Source of the DNA: JBGSMX01 sp963790405 | GTDB taxonomy: Bacteria > Actinomycetota > Coriobacteriia > Anaerosomatales > JAGXFU01 | Reading direction: 5' to 3' | NCBI GenBank assembly: GCA_963790405.1 | Contig: CAWBOJ010000006.1 | Location: forward strand, 62,001-126,000 | DNA length: 64,000 bases | In this document: positions 45,900 to 54,776 of the stretch, in pieces | Layout of the letters: every line of letters begins with the position of its first letter | Numbering within the stretch: position 1 is the first letter of the stretch | Made by a program: the position numbers and the translations under genes | Notes under the pieces: model-generated | What the model was told of the DNA's origin: nothing | The model's database searches: none | What the model saw: the letters and a program-made list of their open reading frames with translations, nothing else

Positions 45900-47653
45900 T
45901 GATTCTCGGTACGATTTCAAAAATCACAGGACCTGTCGTCGTGGCTCGGAACATGCTCGGCGCCAAGATGTACGACGTCGTCCGAGTCGGTGGACAAGGC
46001 CTAATGGGCGAAGTCATCCGTCTCGAAGCCGATCGTGCGACGATCCAGGTCTACGAGGACACTTCCGGTCTGATGGTCGGCGATACTGTTGAGTCCACGG
46101 ATGGCCCGCTCATGGTTGAGCTTGGCCCGGGCTTGCTCTCGTCGATCTACGACGGTGTTCAACGTCCGTTGCCGGTCATTGCAGAACAGACCGGCGACTA
46201 CATCGAGCGCGGCACGGTTGCGTCCGCTCTCGATCGCGAGAAGATGTGGCACTTCACTCCGACTGCGAAGGTCGGACAGGAAGTGTCGGCTGGCGATATC
46301 ATCGGGACGACGCCAGAGGGACAGACCATCGAGCATCGCGTCATGGTGCCGCCGAAGACGAAGCCGGGCAAGATTGCGACCGTTGTCTCCGAGGGGGACT
46401 ACACGGTAGACCAGGTCGTTGCCACGCTCGAAGACGGCGTCGAGATCAAGATGGCGCAGATGTGGCCCGTCCGACAGGGACGGCCCTATACGCGCAAGCT
46501 GGATCCCACGCACCCGTTCACCACGGGCATGCGCATCCTGGACACGTTCTTCCCGATCGCCCTGGGCGGCAACGCCATCATTCCCGGTGGTTTCGGAACC
46601 GGCAAGACGGTCACCCAGCAGTCACTGGCCAAGTGGGCAGACGTGGACATCATCGTTTACGTCGGCTGTGGTGAGCGCGGAAACGAGATGACCGAGGTTC
46701 TCACGGAGTTCCCCGAACTCGAGGATCCGCGCTCAGGCCATCCGCTGATGGACCGCACCGTGCTGGTCGCCAACACCTCGAACATGCCGGTTGCGGCGCG
46801 AGAGGCGTCCATCTACGTGGGTGCAACGTTGGCCGAGTTCTATCGCGACATGGGCTACAACGTCGCGATGATGGCCGACTCTACATCCCGCTGGGGCGAG
46901 GCGCTCCGCGAGATTTCGGGTCGACTCGAGGAGATGCCCGGCGAGGAAGGCTACCCGGCCTACCTGGCAACGCGTCTCGCGGCGTTCTACGAGCGCAGCG
47001 GTCGTGTAGAGGCACTGGGTGATGAGGGACGCGTCGGCTCGGTCACGATGGTCGGCGCGGTTTCGCCGGCCGGTGGTGACATGTCGGAGCCGATGACCCA
47101 GAACTCGTTGCGAGTCACGGGTGCCTTCTGGGCTCTCGATACGTCGCTGGCTCACCGCCGTCACTTCCCGGCCATTTCGTGGACCAAGTCGTACACCCTG
47201 TACGGAGCCCAGATTCGACGCTGGTATCAGGAGAACGTTGCTCCCGACTGGCAGGAGATGCGCGATCGTGCGATGAGCGTGCTCCAGAAGGAGACCGAGC
47301 TGCAGGAGATCGTGCAGCTCGTGGGTCCAGACGCGTTGCCTGAATCGGAGAAGGTTATCCTGGAAGTGGCGCGCATGCTGCGAGAGGACTTCCTGCAGCA
47401 GTTCGCATTCGATGAGATCGATGCGTACTGTCCGCCCAAGAAGGGCTACTTGATGCTCAAAGTCATCATGGCCTTCAGTGATGCCGCTACGGTCGGGCTG
47501 AATCGTGGCGTGTCGTTGCGGCAGATCCTGGAGCTTCCGCTCAAGGACAAGATCTCCATGATGAAGACGACACCGCACGAGGAGGCTATCGAGAATCTTC
47601 CGAGATTCGCCGAGCAGATGGCCGAGGATATCGCAGAGATCGAGGTGTACTAA
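45899..47653 (+). CDS. ntpA: V/A-type ATPase catalytic subunit A
   Basis: Catalytic subunit of the soluble V1/A1 head, which couples ATP to ion movement. The 584 residues contain the P-loop GGFGTGKT (230-237), the family-specific inserted domain before it, GCGERGNEMTEVL and MADSTSRWGEALREISGRLE. No frame disruption. It is coupled to subunit F and directly abuts subunit B. Whether the complex mainly makes or spends ATP, and whether the ion is H+ or Na+, cannot be read from this gene. Confidence 0.97.
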   Translation: MILGTISKITGPVVVARNMLGAKMYDVVRVGGQGLMGEVIRLEADRATIQVYEDTSGLMVGDTVESTDGPLMVELGPGLLSSIYDGVQRPLPVIAEQTGDYIERGTVASALDREKMWHFTPTAKVGQEVSAGDIIGTTPEGQTIEHRVMVPPKTKPGKIATVVSEGDYTVDQVVATLEDGVEIKMAQMWPVRQGRPYTRKLDPTHPFTTGMRILDTFFPIALGGNAIIPGGFGTGKTVTQQSLAKWADVDIIVYVGCGERGNEMTEVLTEFPELEDPRSGHPLMDRTVLVANTSNMPVAAREASIYVGATLAEFYRDMGYNVAMMADSTSRWGEALREISGRLEEMPGEEGYPAYLATRLAAFYERSGRVEALGDEGRVGSVTMVGAVSPAGGDMSEPMTQNSLRVTGAFWALDTSLAHRRHFPAISWTKSYTLYGAQIRRWYQENVAPDWQEMRDRAMSVLQKETELQEIVQLVGPDALPESEKVILEVARMLREDFLQQFAFDEIDAYCPPKKGYLMLKVIMAFSDAATVGLNRGVSLRQILELPLKDKISMMKTTPHEEAIENLPRFAEQMAEDIAEIEVY

Positions 47654-49084
47654 GTGGCGCAGGAGACTATGCCGAAGCCGGAGACGACCAAGCGTTCACT
47701 CGTCTCTACTGACTATCGCACCATCTCATACGTCACCGGTCCGCTGGTGTTCGTCAAGGATGTGCACGGCGTTGCATACAACGAGATGGTGGCCATCCGC
47801 ATGCCGGATGATTCGCGCCGCTCGGGTCAGGTGCTTGAAATCTCGGGAGACGTCGCCGTCATCCAGATATTCGAGGGCACGCAGGGTATCGACATCGATG
47901 CGACCGAGATTCGCTTCCTCGAGGAGGTTGCGAAGATCGGTGTGTCGCCGGAACTGCTCGGCAGAACCTTGAACGGCGTAGGTCAGCCGATCGATGGTGG
48001 CTCGCCGATCATTCCGGAAGCGCGCCTGGATATCACTGGCGCGCCGATCAACCCGTACACGCGTGAGAAGCCGGCTGACTTCATCGAGACCGGGATTTCG
48101 GCCATCGATGGCTTGAACACGCTGGTCCGCGGGCAGAAGCTTCCGATCTTCTCGGGCTCCGGTCTGCCGGCCAACGAGCTTGCCGCGCAGATCATCCGCC
48201 AGGCGCGGGTAAAGAGCGGCGAGGAGTTCGCGATCGTATTCGGCGCGATGGGTATCACGCATCGCGAGGCGGCATTCTTCATGGAGCAGTTTGAGAGCAC
48301 GGGCGCCCTCGAGCGCGTTGTGTTCTTCCTGAACCTGGCCGACGATCCGACGGTCGAGCGACTTCTGACCCCGAAGTGCGCACTGACTGTTGCCGAGTAC
48401 CTTGCCTTCGAGAAGGACCTCCAGGTCCTCGTCGTCCTGTCTGACATGACCAACTACTGCGAGGCGCTACGCGAGGTCTCGACCGCTCGTGAAGAGGTGC
48501 CTGGTCGACGTGGCTATCCTGGCTACATGTACACCGACCTGTCGACCATCTACGAGCGCGCCGGCCGCATCAAGGGCCGCAAGGGTTCCGTGACGCAGCT
48601 GCCGATCCTGTCGATGCCTGACGACGACATCACGCATCCGATTCCCGACCTCACGGGCTACATCACCGAGGGTCAGATCGTGCTGTCGCGTCATCTGCAT
48701 CGTCGCGGCGTCTTCCCGCCGATCGACACGCTGCCTTGTTTGTCCCGACTCATGAACCTTGGTATCGGCGAAGGCAAGACGCGTGACGACCATCGCGCTG
48801 TTGCCAACCAGCTCTACGCCGCATACGCACAGGGACGTGACCTGCGCAAGCTCGTCGCCATCGTCGGCGAAGAAGCGCTCTCGGACACCGACCGTCGCTA
48901 CCTGAGATTCGCTGACGATTTCGAGTCTCGTATCGTCGGTCAGGGCGACGAAGGCCGCACGATCGAGGAGACACTGTCGATTGGCTGGGAGCTGATGGCG
49001 GGTCTGCCGATGGGCGAGCTGAAGCGCGTGCGCGACTTCATCAGCAAGTATCACCCCAATGCCGAAGAACAAGGCGACCTCTAG
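47654..49084 (+). CDS. ntpB: V/A-type ATPase non-catalytic subunit B
   Basis: Nucleotide-binding but non-catalytic partner of subunit A. The 476-residue protein starts at GTG directly after the subunit A stop. Family regions include FIETGISAIDGLNTLVRGQK, LPIFSGSGLPANELAAQIIR (where a catalytic subunit would have a P-loop) and SDMTNYCEALREVSTAREEV. The frame is intact. Confidence 0.97.
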   Translation: MAQETMPKPETTKRSLVSTDYRTISYVTGPLVFVKDVHGVAYNEMVAIRMPDDSRRSGQVLEISGDVAVIQIFEGTQGIDIDATEIRFLEEVAKIGVSPELLGRTLNGVGQPIDGGSPIIPEARLDITGAPINPYTREKPADFIETGISAIDGLNTLVRGQKLPIFSGSGLPANELAAQIIRQARVKSGEEFAIVFGAMGITHREAAFFMEQFESTGALERVVFFLNLADDPTVERLLTPKCALTVAEYLAFEKDLQVLVVLSDMTNYCEALREVSTAREEVPGRRGYPGYMYTDLSTIYERAGRIKGRKGSVTQLPILSMPDDDITHPIPDLTGYITEGQIVLSRHLHRRGVFPPIDTLPCLSRLMNLGIGEGKTRDDHRAVANQLYAAYAQGRDLRKLVAIVGEEALSDTDRRYLRFADDFESRIVGQGDEGRTIEETLSIGWELMAGLPMGELKRVRDFISKYHPNAEEQGDL

Positions 49085-49096
49085 GGGGTTCGAACC

Positions 49097-49750
49097 ATGG
49101 AGGAAGTCCGGCCAACACGAGCAGAGCTCCTTGAACGTCGGGAGCAGATTAAGCTTGCTCAGCAGGGGATGGATCTGCTCAAGCAGAAGCGCGACGCACT
49201 CCTGATCGAGTTCATGGGCGTCATGGACGAGACTCTGCGTCTGTCCGAGGCACTCCAGAAGTCGGTCTCCGAGGCGCAGTACTCGTTGGCTGTCGCTAAG
49301 GCGGTCGACGGGACGGTCGCTCTGCGTTCTGCCGGCATGGCCACCAAGGGCGAGATTGTCGTCGACATGACAGGTACGAAGATCATGGGCGTGTCGGTTC
49401 CGGTCGTGACGAAGGGCGAGAGCCCGATTCGCTCGTCGTTCACACGTGGGTACTCGGTTACGGGCGTTTCGTCCCGAGTAGACGAGTCTGCCGACAAGTT
49501 CGAGAGGATTCTCGACGTCATCATCGAATATGCAGACATCGAGACAAGATTGAAGAGACTTGGCGAGGAGATACAGAAGACCAACCGCCGAGTCAACGCT
49601 CTCGAGCAGGTGACAGTGCCGCAATTGACGGAACAGGTGTCCTATATCCGTCAGACACTGGACGAGCGCGCACGCGAGGATCTGTTCCGATTGAAGAAGG
49701 TCAAAGCGAAGATCGAGCGCAAGAAAGTGGCCCAGCAGGCTGGTCAATAG
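49097..49750 (+). CDS. ntpD: V/A-type ATPase subunit D
   Basis: Central-shaft subunit D, 217 residues, an antiparallel coiled coil: PTRAELLERREQIKLAQQGM at the start and KTNRRVNALEQVTVPQLTEQ followed by LDERAREDLFRLKKVKAKIE towards the end, both signature regions. It rotates inside the A3B3 head together with subunit F. Last gene of the ATPase operon. Confidence 0.95.
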   Translation: MEEVRPTRAELLERREQIKLAQQGMDLLKQKRDALLIEFMGVMDETLRLSEALQKSVSEAQYSLAVAKAVDGTVALRSAGMATKGEIVVDMTGTKIMGVSVPVVTKGESPIRSSFTRGYSVTGVSSRVDESADKFERILDVIIEYADIETRLKRLGEEIQKTNRRVNALEQVTVPQLTEQVSYIRQTLDERAREDLFRLKKVKAKIERKKVAQQAGQ

Positions 49751-49795
49751 GCCGAGATGCGGAAAGCATCAGCGGGCGTTCTTGTGCCGTAAATA

Positions 49796-49840
49796 CGTGG
49801 GGCGGTGTCGCCAACCGGGGGGTGAAGACGCCGCCCCACG
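49796..49840 (+). other. long hairpin after the ATPase operon
   Basis: CGTGGGGCGGTGTC (49796-49809) pairs with GACGCCGCCCCACG (49827-49840) over 14 bp with one G-T pair and a 17-base loop containing a run of six G. It is not followed by a T tract. It lies 45 bases after ntpD and about 85 bases before the terminator, so it could be part of a short structured RNA or the 3' end of the operon mRNA. Confidence 0.55.
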
Positions 49841-49925
49841 ATGCTACCCGAAAGTGTGTGCGGGGAACCACACGCACGCGGGAAGCCAGCACACGAACGA
49901 TGGGTTCGGGTTCGACCACAAGAAG

Positions 49926-49955
49926 AAACACCGCCTGCTTGCGTAGGCGGTGTTT
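49926..49955. terminator. bidirectional terminator
   Basis: AAACACCGCCT (49926-49936) and AGGCGGTGTTT (49945-49955) form a perfect 11-bp stem with an 8-base loop. A T run follows on the + strand, and the complementary side is T-rich (TTTCTTCTT) on the - strand. It lies between the converging ATPase operon and the - strand gene at 49997-50344. Confidence 0.9.
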
Positions 49956-49996
49956 TGCGTAGTGCTGGCGATGCAAGACTCGAGCAGGCTTCGTCC

Positions 49997-50344
49997 CTAG
50001 CCCTTGTCGCGGACGACCGTTCCAACGTCGTTGAGAACGTCCACGGCGTTGCGAGAGTGCTTGCGCAACTCACGACCGTAGCCCAGAATCACACGGATAT
50101 CATGCATTGTCAGCCGTCCGAAGTGCAGCTTCTCCCAGTCATCGCGAGCAACGTATGCCCACAATTCACCGAGAATCCACTCCAGCTCCTCGACCTCACG
50201 ACTCTCCAGCGATCCCCACTCGGCTTTCAGTGCGTGGCGCAATCGATCAAGAGCGCGCTCCACGGCACGTGCTTTCCGAAGCTGGAACGTGCGCATCCCA
50301 ATGTCTTCATCGGTCACATCTGGTCTTTGCATGCTCATAGGCAC
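49997..50344 (-). CDS. hypothetical helical protein
   Basis: I do not recognise this 115-residue protein. It is charged and predicted largely helical (LRKARAVERALDRLRHALKA, VEELEWILGELWAYVARDDW), with no membrane segment, no cysteines and a basic C-terminal region (YGRELRKHSRNAVDVLNDVG). The start is a GTG preceded by GGGGGGTG on the - strand; an ATG two codons later is an alternative. It is the only - strand gene between 1 and 57 kb, stands alone, and faces the ATPase operon across a shared terminator. Confidence 0.65.
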   Translation of the reverse strand: MPMSMQRPDVTDEDIGMRTFQLRKARAVERALDRLRHALKAEWGSLESREVEELEWILGELWAYVARDDWEKLHFGRLTMHDIRVILGYGRELRKHSRNAVDVLNDVGTVVRDKG

Positions 50345-50373
50345 GGGTCACCCCCCTGTCTCACACTTTCGAT

Positions 50374-50402
50374 ATGAACGTAGTATTCCCTTGTTTTAGA
50401 AT
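50374..50402 (+). promoter_or_regulatory. putative promoter before the nitroreductase gene
   Basis: ATGAAC (50374-50379), 17 bases, then TAGAAT (50397-50402). The -10 is good and the -35 is a fair match to TTGACA. It would begin the nitroreductase-udg-tsaE-tsaB-rimI/tsaD transcript. Confidence 0.45.
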
Positions 50403-50459
50403 GATGGCCAACGTCTTTCCGCGGAGCACGACACTGTCACCGCAAGAATGGGAGTATCG

Positions 50460-50975
50460 ATGGAGTTTTCCGAGGTCATCGCCAAGCGCCGGAGCGTGCG
50501 CCACTTCAATGCGAAGTTGGCGGTCAGTGACGCAGATGTGCGTGCGCTGCTGCTTGCCGCCGTGGCCGCTCCAACGGCGGGCAACATCCAGTCTTGGCGC
50601 TTCACTGTCGTGCAGTCGCTTCAGGCACGGGAGCGGCTTGCGGAAGCCTTGCACCAGAGGTGGGCGACCGCGGCGCCGGTGACAATAGTCGTCTCCACCG
50701 ACCCACGTCCGTGTGCCGCGCGCTACGCCGCTCGCGGCGAACAGCTGTATGCGATTCAAGACACAGCAGCCGCCGCCGAGAACATCTTGCTTGCCGCCGT
50801 GGATCGCGGGTTGGCTGCATGCTGGATCGGTGCGTTTGACGAGACCGCTGTGCGTGCTGCGCTCGGAATTGCCGAACCGATCACGCCCGTGGCTATCATT
50901 CCCGTCGGCTACTCTGCGGAGTCGTCCGGCCGACCGGCCCGCAGACCGCTCGAAGAGGTTGTCACGTGGCTGTAA
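50460..50975 (+). CDS. nitroreductase-family flavoprotein
   Basis: A 171-residue member of the FMN-dependent nitroreductase family. The N-terminal FMN-phosphate segment AKRRSVRHF and the APTAGNIQSWRF block are visible, as are AAENILLAAVDRGLAACWIG and IIPVGY near the end. The substrate cannot be deduced. The start is either the ATG at 50460, with GGGAG just upstream, or the ATG at 50448. The uracil-DNA glycosylase gene starts 19 bases after its stop. Confidence 0.88.
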   Translation: MEFSEVIAKRRSVRHFNAKLAVSDADVRALLLAAVAAPTAGNIQSWRFTVVQSLQARERLAEALHQRWATAAPVTIVVSTDPRPCAARYAARGEQLYAIQDTAAAAENILLAAVDRGLAACWIGAFDETAVRAALGIAEPITPVAIIPVGYSAESSGRPARRPLEEVVTWL

Positions 50976-50994
50976 CGCTGTGAGGGAGGACATC

Positions 50995-51597
50995 GTGTCG
51001 CTGGGCTGCGCGAATCTGAGCGAACTCGCCGATCACATCGGCGACTGTCACCGCTGCACGCTCGGGGACACGCGCACGATGTTGGTACTTGGTGCTGGAC
51101 GGGAAGACGCGAGCCTCATGTTCATCGGCGAGGCGCCAGGCAAGAACGAGGATCTCAGAGGCGAGCCGTTCGTGGGAGCTGCGGGCAAGTTGCTCGATGA
51201 GCTGCTCGCCTCGATCGACATGGTTCGGGACGAGGTCTACATCGCCAACATCCTCAAGTGTCGCCCGCCGGGCAATCGCGATCCTCAGGCCGACGAGATA
51301 GAGACCTGTACGCCCTTCCTTCGCGAGCAGGTGCGCATCATCGATCCGCGAGTCATTGTCACCCTCGGCAATTTCGCCACGAAGTTCGTGCTGAAGACCA
51401 CAACCGGTATCACGCGCCTACGTGGTACCGTGCAGCACGCGGGCAAGTTCACCGTCATGCCGATCTTCCATCCGGCCGCGGCTCTCTATGACGGGTCGAA
51501 GCGCGATGTGCTGTTTGGGGATTTCGAGACTTTGCGCGGCCTGCTGACCGATTTGCCTGCCGAGGAACCTCGGCAGCCGACGTTGTTCGGGAAATGA
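50995..51597 (+). CDS. uracil-DNA glycosylase, family 4 (Fe-S type)
   Basis: Excises uracil from DNA to prevent C-to-T mutation. The 200-residue protein has the family-4 motifs: a CHRC pair near the start, GEAPGKNEDLRGEPFVGAAG for catalysis, NILKCRPPGNRDPQADEIETC supplying further cysteines for a [4Fe-4S] cluster, and HPAAAL near the C-terminus. GAGGGAGG before the GTG at 50995 sets the start; longer forms overlap the nitroreductase gene. Its stop overlaps the ATG of tsaE (ATGA), so the two are coupled. Confidence 0.93.
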   Translation: MSLGCANLSELADHIGDCHRCTLGDTRTMLVLGAGREDASLMFIGEAPGKNEDLRGEPFVGAAGKLLDELLASIDMVRDEVYIANILKCRPPGNRDPQADEIETCTPFLREQVRIIDPRVIVTLGNFATKFVLKTTTGITRLRGTVQHAGKFTVMPIFHPAAALYDGSKRDVLFGDFETLRGLLTDLPAEEPRQPTLFGK

Positions 51598-52106
51598 GCG
51601 GCATGGATGCCTTTGAGGCTGTTACCAGCGATGAGGCGGGAACACGCGCACTCGGTGCCGCCCTGGGCGCTGTCGTGGGGCCTGGTGATGTCGTGCTTCT
51701 GTCGGGCGATCTTGGTGCGGGCAAGACCGTGCTGGCGAAAGGTCTTGCCGCGAGCCTTGGCGTTGCCGAACCCGTCACCAGTCCGACGTTCAACATCTTG
51801 CTGGTTCACGAGGGGCGGATTCCCCTGTACCACTTCGATCTCTACCGACTCGAGCGTGCAGACATGCTTGAGGACGTCGACTACTTCGGGACGATCGAAA
51901 GCGAGGGCGTCTCGTTGGTCGAGTGGGGCGATCGGTTCGATGAGGCCGCGCCTGCACAATGCCTGCGCGTGACGATCTCCATCGAAGGAGACATGGTGCG
52001 CCGGATCCATGTCGAGTCATCCGGACCGAGGGGCGAGGCGCTGCTCGCGGCGTGGTTCGATCACAGCCGAGGATTGAACAGCATCACTGTGGAGCCGGCG
52101 CAGTGA
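51594..52106 (+). CDS. tsaE: t6A biosynthesis ATPase TsaE
   Basis: ATPase that supports the TsaB-TsaD complex making threonylcarbamoyl-adenosine (t6A37) in ANN-decoding tRNAs. The 170 residues contain the P-loop SGDLGAGKT, SPTFNILLVHEGRIPLYHFD and LVEWGDRFDE, diagnostic of the family. It overlaps the glycosylase gene upstream and tsaB downstream by 4 bases each. Confidence 0.95.
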   Translation: MSGMDAFEAVTSDEAGTRALGAALGAVVGPGDVVLLSGDLGAGKTVLAKGLAASLGVAEPVTSPTFNILLVHEGRIPLYHFDLYRLERADMLEDVDYFGTIESEGVSLVEWGDRFDEAAPAQCLRVTISIEGDMVRRIHVESSGPRGEALLAAWFDHSRGLNSITVEPAQ

Positions 52107-52942
52107 GCTCCATCCCGGACCAATGTGGCGTGCGTCGGGCGTCTGAATGCTCTGAGTCGTGTGGCGTGCAGCTGGCGTTCGACACGTCCACCGATGCGAT
52201 TGCCATCGCGCTCATGCAGCGCGATGGCGCCAAGGTCGAATTGCGTGCCGCACGTGACTTCGAGGCGCGTCGGGCGGCACTGTCCCGACTGTTGCCTGCG
52301 ACACGGGAACTGCTCGCGGCACAGGGCATGGCCATCGGAGAGTTGACCGGCATCGTCGTCGGTAGGGGACCGGGATCCTTCACGGGAGTACGTATCGCCG
52401 TGGCCACTGCGAAAGGACTCGCGCATGGTCTCGGTGTGCCTCTCTACGGCTTGAGCACGCTAGACGCTGTTGCATGGCGTCTGCGTGACCATCAGGGACT
52501 CGTGGGCGTCGTTGGCGACGCCATGAGGGGTGAAGTGTATCCGGCGCTGTTTCGGGCACATGAGGGTCGTATGGAGCGCTTGGCCCCGGATCGTGTTGCA
52601 TCGCCCCAAGAGGCCGCCGAGGAGTTCGCCAGGGCGGGCGAACCGATCCTGCTTGCCGGGAACGGACTGGTGAAGTACCGAGGCGTATTCGAAGCCTCGC
52701 TCGGGAATCGCGCGGTGTGTTCGGAAGAGTCGCTGTGGGCGCCCTCTGGTCTCGGCCTCACGAGGGCGTATCGCGCGGCGCTTGCAGCTGGCGAGATCGG
52801 TTCCGGGGATCCCGGAACTTTGTTGCCGGTGTACACGCGTTTGTCGGATGCCGAGGAGAACGAGCGCGTCCGGGCTGGTTTGCCGGCGCGTCCGACACCA
52901 ACGACGGGTGTAGGCGGACCGGGAGCCGGTGAAGCTCGGTGA
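52103..52942 (+). CDS. tsaB: t6A biosynthesis protein TsaB
   Basis: Inactive TsaD paralogue that forms the TsaB-TsaD heterodimer in t6A synthesis. The 279-residue product contains LAFDTSTDAIAIALMQRDGA, the conserved GRGPGSFTGVRIAVATAKGL and PLYGLSTLDAVAW. It starts at a GTG overlapping the tsaE stop; the first 23 residues (SSIPDQCGVRRASECSESCG) precede the usual family start and may be dispensable, with a later GTG as an alternative. The stop overlaps the next GTG. Confidence 0.93.
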   Translation: MSSIPDQCGVRRASECSESCGVQLAFDTSTDAIAIALMQRDGAKVELRAARDFEARRAALSRLLPATRELLAAQGMAIGELTGIVVGRGPGSFTGVRIAVATAKGLAHGLGVPLYGLSTLDAVAWRLRDHQGLVGVVGDAMRGEVYPALFRAHEGRMERLAPDRVASPQEAAEEFARAGEPILLAGNGLVKYRGVFEASLGNRAVCSEESLWAPSGLGLTRAYRAALAAGEIGSGDPGTLLPVYTRLSDAEENERVRAGLPARPTPTTGVGGPGAGEAR

Positions 52943-54507
52943 GCGCAGAGCTGAGAGCGATGCGCGACGTCGACGTCGACGCCGTCTTCGCGATCGAAGA
53001 AGTCTCGTTCCCGTCGCCGTGGACACGCACGATGTTCATCTCGGAACTTCAGCGCGAACACGACCGAGTCTGGCTGGTGGTCGAATGGGCCGGTGAGGTC
53101 ATCGGCTATGGCGGGGTGATGCTCGTAGACACCGACGTCCACGTGATGAACCTGGCCATTCGCCCGGATGCGCGACGCTACGGTATCGGTTCGGCGCTAC
53201 TCGGCGGATTGCTGGCCGAAGCGTGCAAGCGAGGAGCCATGCACGCGACCCTGGAGGTGCGCGAGCGCAACGCCGGCGCGATCGCGCTGTACGAGAAGGC
53301 CGGCTTCCATGATGTCGGACGGCGCCCTGACTACTACGTGGAATCGGGCGAAGACGCTGTGATCATGTGGAGCGACGAGTGTGATGCGCCCGGGATGACG
53401 GCGCGGCTCGAGGCGCTGTTGCGCTCCGGGACCGAGGCTTTGGAGCGCTTCGAGTCCCGCAGTGGCAACGAGCTCGTGCTCGGAATCGAGACGTCGTGCG
53501 ATGAGACGGCAGCGGCTGTGATGCGCGGAGGCCGGGAGCTGGTTGCCAGTGTTGTGGCAACCCAGGTCGACTTCCACGCGCGGTTTGGCGGCGTCGTTCC
53601 CGAGATCGCGAGTCGCAAGCACACCGAAGCGATTGTGGGCGTCGTGGACGAGGCGCTGGAGCGCGCTGGTCGCGAGCTCGGGCGTGAGGCTCCGCTGGCA
53701 TTCGAGGAGCTGGACGCAGTAGCCGTGACATATGGGCCGGGGCTTGTCGGCGCGCTGGTCATCGGAGTTGCATACGGCAAGGGTCTGTCGATGGCTACGG
53801 GCGTGCCACTCGTGGGCGTGAATCACCTCGAGGGGCACATCTTTGCCAACGTGCTCGCCGATCGCGACGTCAAGCCACCCCTTGTCGCACTGGTGGTCTC
53901 GGGTGGGCACACGTCGCTCGTGCACATGCCCGCTTGGGGCGAGTATCACACGCTCGGCGAGACACTTGACGATGCTACCGGCGAGGCGTTCGACAAGGTC
54001 GCGAAGGCCCTGGGTCTGGGATACCCGGGCGGGCCGATCCTTTCCAAGCTTGCCGAGAACGGCGATCCGGCAGCAATCGACTTCCCTCGGGCGATGATGC
54101 GCTCGGGCGATTACGCCTTCTCGCTTTCGGGCCTCAAGACTGCGGTCATCACCCACATCCGTCGCGAGGAGCAAGCGGGACGTGACATCAACACGCCGGA
54201 TCTTGCTGCGAGTTTCCAGCAGGCGGTTATCGACGTGCAGGTCTCGAAATCGGTTCGGGCCGTGGAGGAGTGTGGCGTGACCACGTTCTGCCTCGCCGGG
54301 GGCGTGGCTGCCAACAGTGCGTTGCGTGAAGCGCTTCGCGGGGCCCTCGAGGGGCGCGGCGTGCATGTCTCGGTCCCGCCGCTCGAGTTGTGTACCGACA
54401 ACGCCGCGATGATCGCGGCTGCTGGCACGTATCGCTACCGAAACGGGGAGCGCTTGGGCCTCGATGCCGAGGCAGTTCCCGGCCTTCGACTGGACACACA
54501 AGCGTGA
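52939..54507 (+). CDS. bifunctional N-acetyltransferase RimI / t6A synthase TsaD
   Basis: A 522-residue fusion. Residues 1-150 are a GNAT acetyltransferase of the RimI type (acetyl-CoA loop IRPDARRYGIGSALLGGLL, ERNAGAIALYEKAGFHDVGR), which acetylates the N-terminus of ribosomal protein S18 in other bacteria. Residues about 175-522 are TsaD (LGIETSCDETAAAV; H296 and H300 in NHLEGH bind iron; VSGGHTSLV; FCLAGGVAANSALREAL), the catalytic subunit transferring threonylcarbamoyl to tRNA A37. A continuous linker joins them. This fusion has been annotated in some other actinobacteria. Coupled to tsaB by a 4-base overlap. Confidence 0.95.
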   Translation: MSAELRAMRDVDVDAVFAIEEVSFPSPWTRTMFISELQREHDRVWLVVEWAGEVIGYGGVMLVDTDVHVMNLAIRPDARRYGIGSALLGGLLAEACKRGAMHATLEVRERNAGAIALYEKAGFHDVGRRPDYYVESGEDAVIMWSDECDAPGMTARLEALLRSGTEALERFESRSGNELVLGIETSCDETAAAVMRGGRELVASVVATQVDFHARFGGVVPEIASRKHTEAIVGVVDEALERAGRELGREAPLAFEELDAVAVTYGPGLVGALVIGVAYGKGLSMATGVPLVGVNHLEGHIFANVLADRDVKPPLVALVVSGGHTSLVHMPAWGEYHTLGETLDDATGEAFDKVAKALGLGYPGGPILSKLAENGDPAAIDFPRAMMRSGDYAFSLSGLKTAVITHIRREEQAGRDINTPDLAASFQQAVIDVQVSKSVRAVEECGVTTFCLAGGVAANSALREALRGALEGRGVHVSVPPLELCTDNAAMIAAAGTYRYRNGERLGLDAEAVPGLRLDTQA

Positions 54508-54584
54508 CCTTGGGTTTCTCGGCACGATCACGAATCTAAGTCGAGGACACTCAACCCCATCTGAGAAATGGCTGTTGAAACCCC

Positions 54585-54613
54585 TTGAACCTGTGTACGA
54601 GGTGCTCTAGAAT
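54585..54613 (+). promoter_or_regulatory. promoter of groES-groEL
   Basis: TTGAAC (54585-54590), exactly 17 bases, then TAGAAT (54608-54613): a strong vegetative-type promoter. The predicted start near 54620 falls at the left edge of the CIRCE repeat. Confidence 0.78.
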
Positions 54614-54622
54614 CCGATAGTG

Positions 54623-54649
54623 CTGGCACTCGAGGCACGCGAGTGCTAG
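54623..54649 (+). promoter_or_regulatory. CIRCE operator (HrcA binding site)
   Basis: CTGGCACTC-N9-GAGTGCTAG matches the CIRCE consensus TTAGCACTC-N9-GAGTGCTAA with changes only at the outer positions. It lies just after the groESL promoter, the classical place for repression by HrcA, so heat-shock induction is expected. hrcA itself is not in the window. Confidence 0.93.
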
Positions 54650-54776
54650 CAAACGAGAGGCTCGGCTGCGAATGGGGTACATACAACCGCGCGGTCGATG
54701 CCGCGAGGGGTCGCACACCAACCCCAGACGAAGCACGTATCTGTAGGACATTGTCGTGATAACAGGAGGGCAGCGC

